Made by a program: the position numbers and the translations under genes. A stretch of 64,000 bases of DNA from Siminovitchia acidinfaciens (GTDB lineage Bacteria > Bacillota > Bacilli > Bacillales > Bacillaceae_C), in contig NZ_QYTV02000008.1 of NCBI RefSeq assembly GCF_003605385.1, forward strand, positions 62,001-126,000, in the 5' to 3' direction. The notes below the pieces were generated by a model. The model was not told the DNA's origin, did no database searches, and saw only the letters and a program-made list of their open reading frames with translations. Shown here one piece after another: positions 62,029-64,000 of this stretch; the first letter of the stretch is position 1, and each line of letters begins with the position of its first letter.

Positions 62029-62581
62029 TCCTCTTACCTGAATGGGGTCATTTTAAAATTGCATGAATTCAAATAGATATTTCCAGCTAAAGTTAAAGTG
62101 GAGGCTAAATAGTAGGCTACAGCTGATCACTCCTAAGATTACCTGATATTTTATCATGGGACTACAAGTAAATTAATTTATTACTTTTTTCAAATTTCAT
62201 TAGAGAGGTGCAGCCATCAGACTGACTGTGGAAGTGGGTTCTATATAATCACCAATTTAACTCAGGCTAAAAACTTTATAAAAAGAGGTGGTGTTGACCC
62301 ATAAGTACAGATTTAGATGGGTTAAAAACTATACACATGATAAGGGTTATTTACCAATAAAGAAGCGAAAAGCTTTTTAAACAAACAGCCCAGCCTTTCA
62401 TGCATTATTCTCAGGAGTACTGAGTAAAACAAATGAATACAAACTTTAATCCAGCCGTATTTATTAGAACCTCGCTAATCACATACCGTAATTATGCGGT
62501 GTTTTTTATTTTAGGGCAGTTTATATTCTAAAATCTTTGTCCATCCCTATAAGAAGATAGAATACAAAAGGATGAACTGCT
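62029..62581. other. Intergenic region upstream of the last glycosyltransferase
   Basis: No convincing gene. A small hairpin (ACCG...CGGT) followed by six T residues at about 62484-62508 looks like a weak terminator on the plus strand, though no plus-strand gene precedes it in this gap. The rest is AT-rich with no repeat or operator that I recognise. Confidence 0.4.
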
Positions 62582-64000
62582 TTGAACGATTACGCCGTGT
62601 ATTTCATGCTGCATTCAATTGAAAAGGTTAGGGGTGGGATGACCCGGGCAGCCATTCAGCGTGCAAAAATGTTGAGTCGGTTCTATGAAGAAGTTGGTTT
62701 GATCACCTTCGACTTTAATCCGGATTATGAGGACGTGATCCAACATTACAATGAGATTGGTCTTTGGAATGACAAGATCAAGCATCATAATGTGTATGAA
62801 TTTTTGAAGAGTCTGCCGGATATAGTTCCGCAGGCTCCTATTCAAGGTTCGAATAACAGTGCCGAAGAGATTTCTTTGGTTCATCCCTTAAAAAAGCATG
62901 TCCTATACGACCGCAAAGGTCGGCCGAGAAAAGTGACGCATTATGATGATAAGAACGGAAAAGCAACAAAAGAGCTATTGATTGCAGAAGACGGACGGTG
63001 TTTTTTAAAAAGAAATTTCCAACCCGTTAGTTACGTATGGCTGGATAGGAATGGAACTATCAGAAAATCATTTAAAACGGTAAAAGATTATCGGCATCAT
63101 TTTATTCAATCTCTTATTAATAACAGGGAAGCGATTCTGCTGTCAGATAGCCGTTTTACAGATAAGATTCTCATGGGGGTCAAAAATAATAAGATGGCTA
63201 AGGTGGCTGTTTTACACAGCAATCATCTACAATCACCATATCAATATGGGAGTACGCTTGTAAAAAGGAATGAATTGCTATTTGGTCGCATGAACCATTT
63301 CGACGCTGTTGTTACTCTAACTGAGAGGCAGGCTGAAGATATCGGCAACAGGTTTGGCCGCCGGTCCACCATCCATACTGTCGGACATCCTGCACTTGTA
63401 CCAAATGAAAGCGGAGAAGCGCATGATCCATACTTAGCAGTCATGCTTGCACGATATTCAGGAATCAAGCAGATTCCTCATGCGATTAAGGCCTTTAAAA
63501 GAGTGGTCAAAAAAGTGCCTGAAGCCAAACTTGAGATTTGGGGATTTGGCAAGGAAGAGTATCGGTACAAAAGGCTAATTAAAAGGTTAGGATTGGACAG
63601 GAATGTCTTTATCAAGGGATTTACCAATGATATTGAAGGGGCTTACCGAAGGGCTGCCTTTTCATTGATTACTTCAAAGTCCGAAGCGTTCGGCATGTCG
63701 ATCATCGAAAGTATGAGTATCGGAACGCCAGTCATTTGTTATGCCTGTAAATATGGTCCAGTTGACATTATCACTGACGGAAAAAATGGTCTTCTGGTTG
63801 AACCTGGTGATATAAAAGGCTTGGCAGATACAATGATTGATCTGTTTATAAATATGGAAAAGCGGCTTGCTTTAAGCAAGGAAGCAATGAAGGTCACAGA
63901 AGTATTTGCGGAAAAAAGGTTGGCTGATAGATGGAATTTAATTTTAGAAGAGGCAAGAAAGCAGAAGGACCAAAGGGTTCATATAAAAGAAGTTGAAGCG
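62582..64000 (+). CDS. Glycosyltransferase family 4 (TagE-like), partial at the window end
   Basis: An open frame of 473 codons from TTG 62582 to the window edge, with AAAAGGA nine bases upstream. The N-terminal part (YAVYFMLHSIEKVRGGMTRAAIQRAKML) and a beta-rich insert (HVLYDRKGRPRKVTHYDDKNGK, SYVWLDRNGTIRKSF) match poly(glycerol-phosphate) alpha-glucosyltransferase-type enzymes. The C-terminal GT-B half has LARYSGIKQIPHAIKAF, IWGFGKEEY, VFIKGFTNDIEGAYRRAAFSLITSKSEAFGMSIIESM and IVTDGKNGLLV-like IITDGKNGLLVEPGD. It may glucosylate teichoic acid or a surface polymer. Confidence 0.87.
   Translation, partial: MNDYAVYFMLHSIEKVRGGMTRAAIQRAKMLSRFYEEVGLITFDFNPDYEDVIQHYNEIGLWNDKIKHHNVYEFLKSLPDIVPQAPIQGSNNSAEEISLVHPLKKHVLYDRKGRPRKVTHYDDKNGKATKELLIAEDGRCFLKRNFQPVSYVWLDRNGTIRKSFKTVKDYRHHFIQSLINNREAILLSDSRFTDKILMGVKNNKMAKVAVLHSNHLQSPYQYGSTLVKRNELLFGRMNHFDAVVTLTERQAEDIGNRFGRRSTIHTVGHPALVPNESGEAHDPYLAVMLARYSGIKQIPHAIKAFKRVVKKVPEAKLEIWGFGKEEYRYKRLIKRLGLDRNVFIKGFTNDIEGAYRRAAFSLITSKSEAFGMSIIESMSIGTPVICYACKYGPVDIITDGKNGLLVEPGDIKGLADTMIDLFINMEKRLALSKEAMKVTEVFAEKRLADRWNLILEEARKQKDQRVHIKEVEA

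Overview
The window looks like chromosome from a Bacillus-type Firmicute (family Bacillaceae). The Shine-Dalgarno sites are strong (AAAGGAGG type). Several gene sets match Bacillus subtilis closely: des-desK-desR, ctaB, selD-mnmH, a YjcD-like helicase, and an eps biofilm locus with epsA, B, C, D, F, G, N and L homologues. All assignments were made by reading translations and motifs by eye; no database search was run.

Layout. 1-14.8 kb is mostly housekeeping: the first codons of a PadR-type regulator with an array of dyad operators, a YbxH-like protein, a YdcZ transporter pair (one frameshifted), selD-mnmH for selenouridine tRNA modification, an eight-copy 52-bp tandem repeat, a fatty-acid desaturase with its DesK/DesR thermosensor pair, an MHYT-GGDEF-EAL cyclic-di-GMP enzyme, heme O synthase, a UvrD-like helicase and an EamA exporter. 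15.0-22.5 kb is a paeninodin-type lasso peptide cluster: a decayed duplicate of the cyclase, then cyclase, precursor (51 aa, not previously listed as an ORF because of its size), HPr-kinase-like peptide kinase, B1 (RRE), B2 (protease), nucleotidyltransferase and ABC exporter. 22.7-61.0 kb is an AT-rich exopolysaccharide locus: epsA-epsB, a candidate EAR/epsC-type antitermination RNA followed by a 54-bp perfect palindrome, epsC, gtaB, many glycosyltransferases, an EpsG-type polymerase, galE, an aminotransferase/acyltransferase pair, a SinR-like repressor, an ABC flippase, a deacetylase-LRR fusion, two decayed gene fragments, a PHP tyrosine phosphatase, the priming sugar transferase, a PIG-L/GT4/PIG-L block, a DUF115 protein, and then a compact run for Kdo: cytidylyltransferase, kdsA, kdsD, kdsC. 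It ends with a beta-helix protein, VanZ-like protein and glutaminase. 61-64 kb has an MBL-fold hydrolase on the minus strand and a glycosyltransferase running off the end.

How it fits together. SinR-type operators (consensus GTTCTYT, mostly as 16-bp dyads) lie in front of the lasso cluster, in the epsA promoter, after epsB, and at two internal points of the eps locus (in front of a GT4 gene and in front of the Kdo genes). The SinR-like gene lies within the same locus. The most interesting reading is a single matrix-linked regulon that couples (i) an unusual two-cysteine, probably phosphorylated lasso peptide and (ii) an exopolysaccharide predicted to contain Kdo, a sugar normally associated with Gram-negative bacteria. 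The regulon and the Kdo incorporation are inferences; the genes and boxes are read directly.
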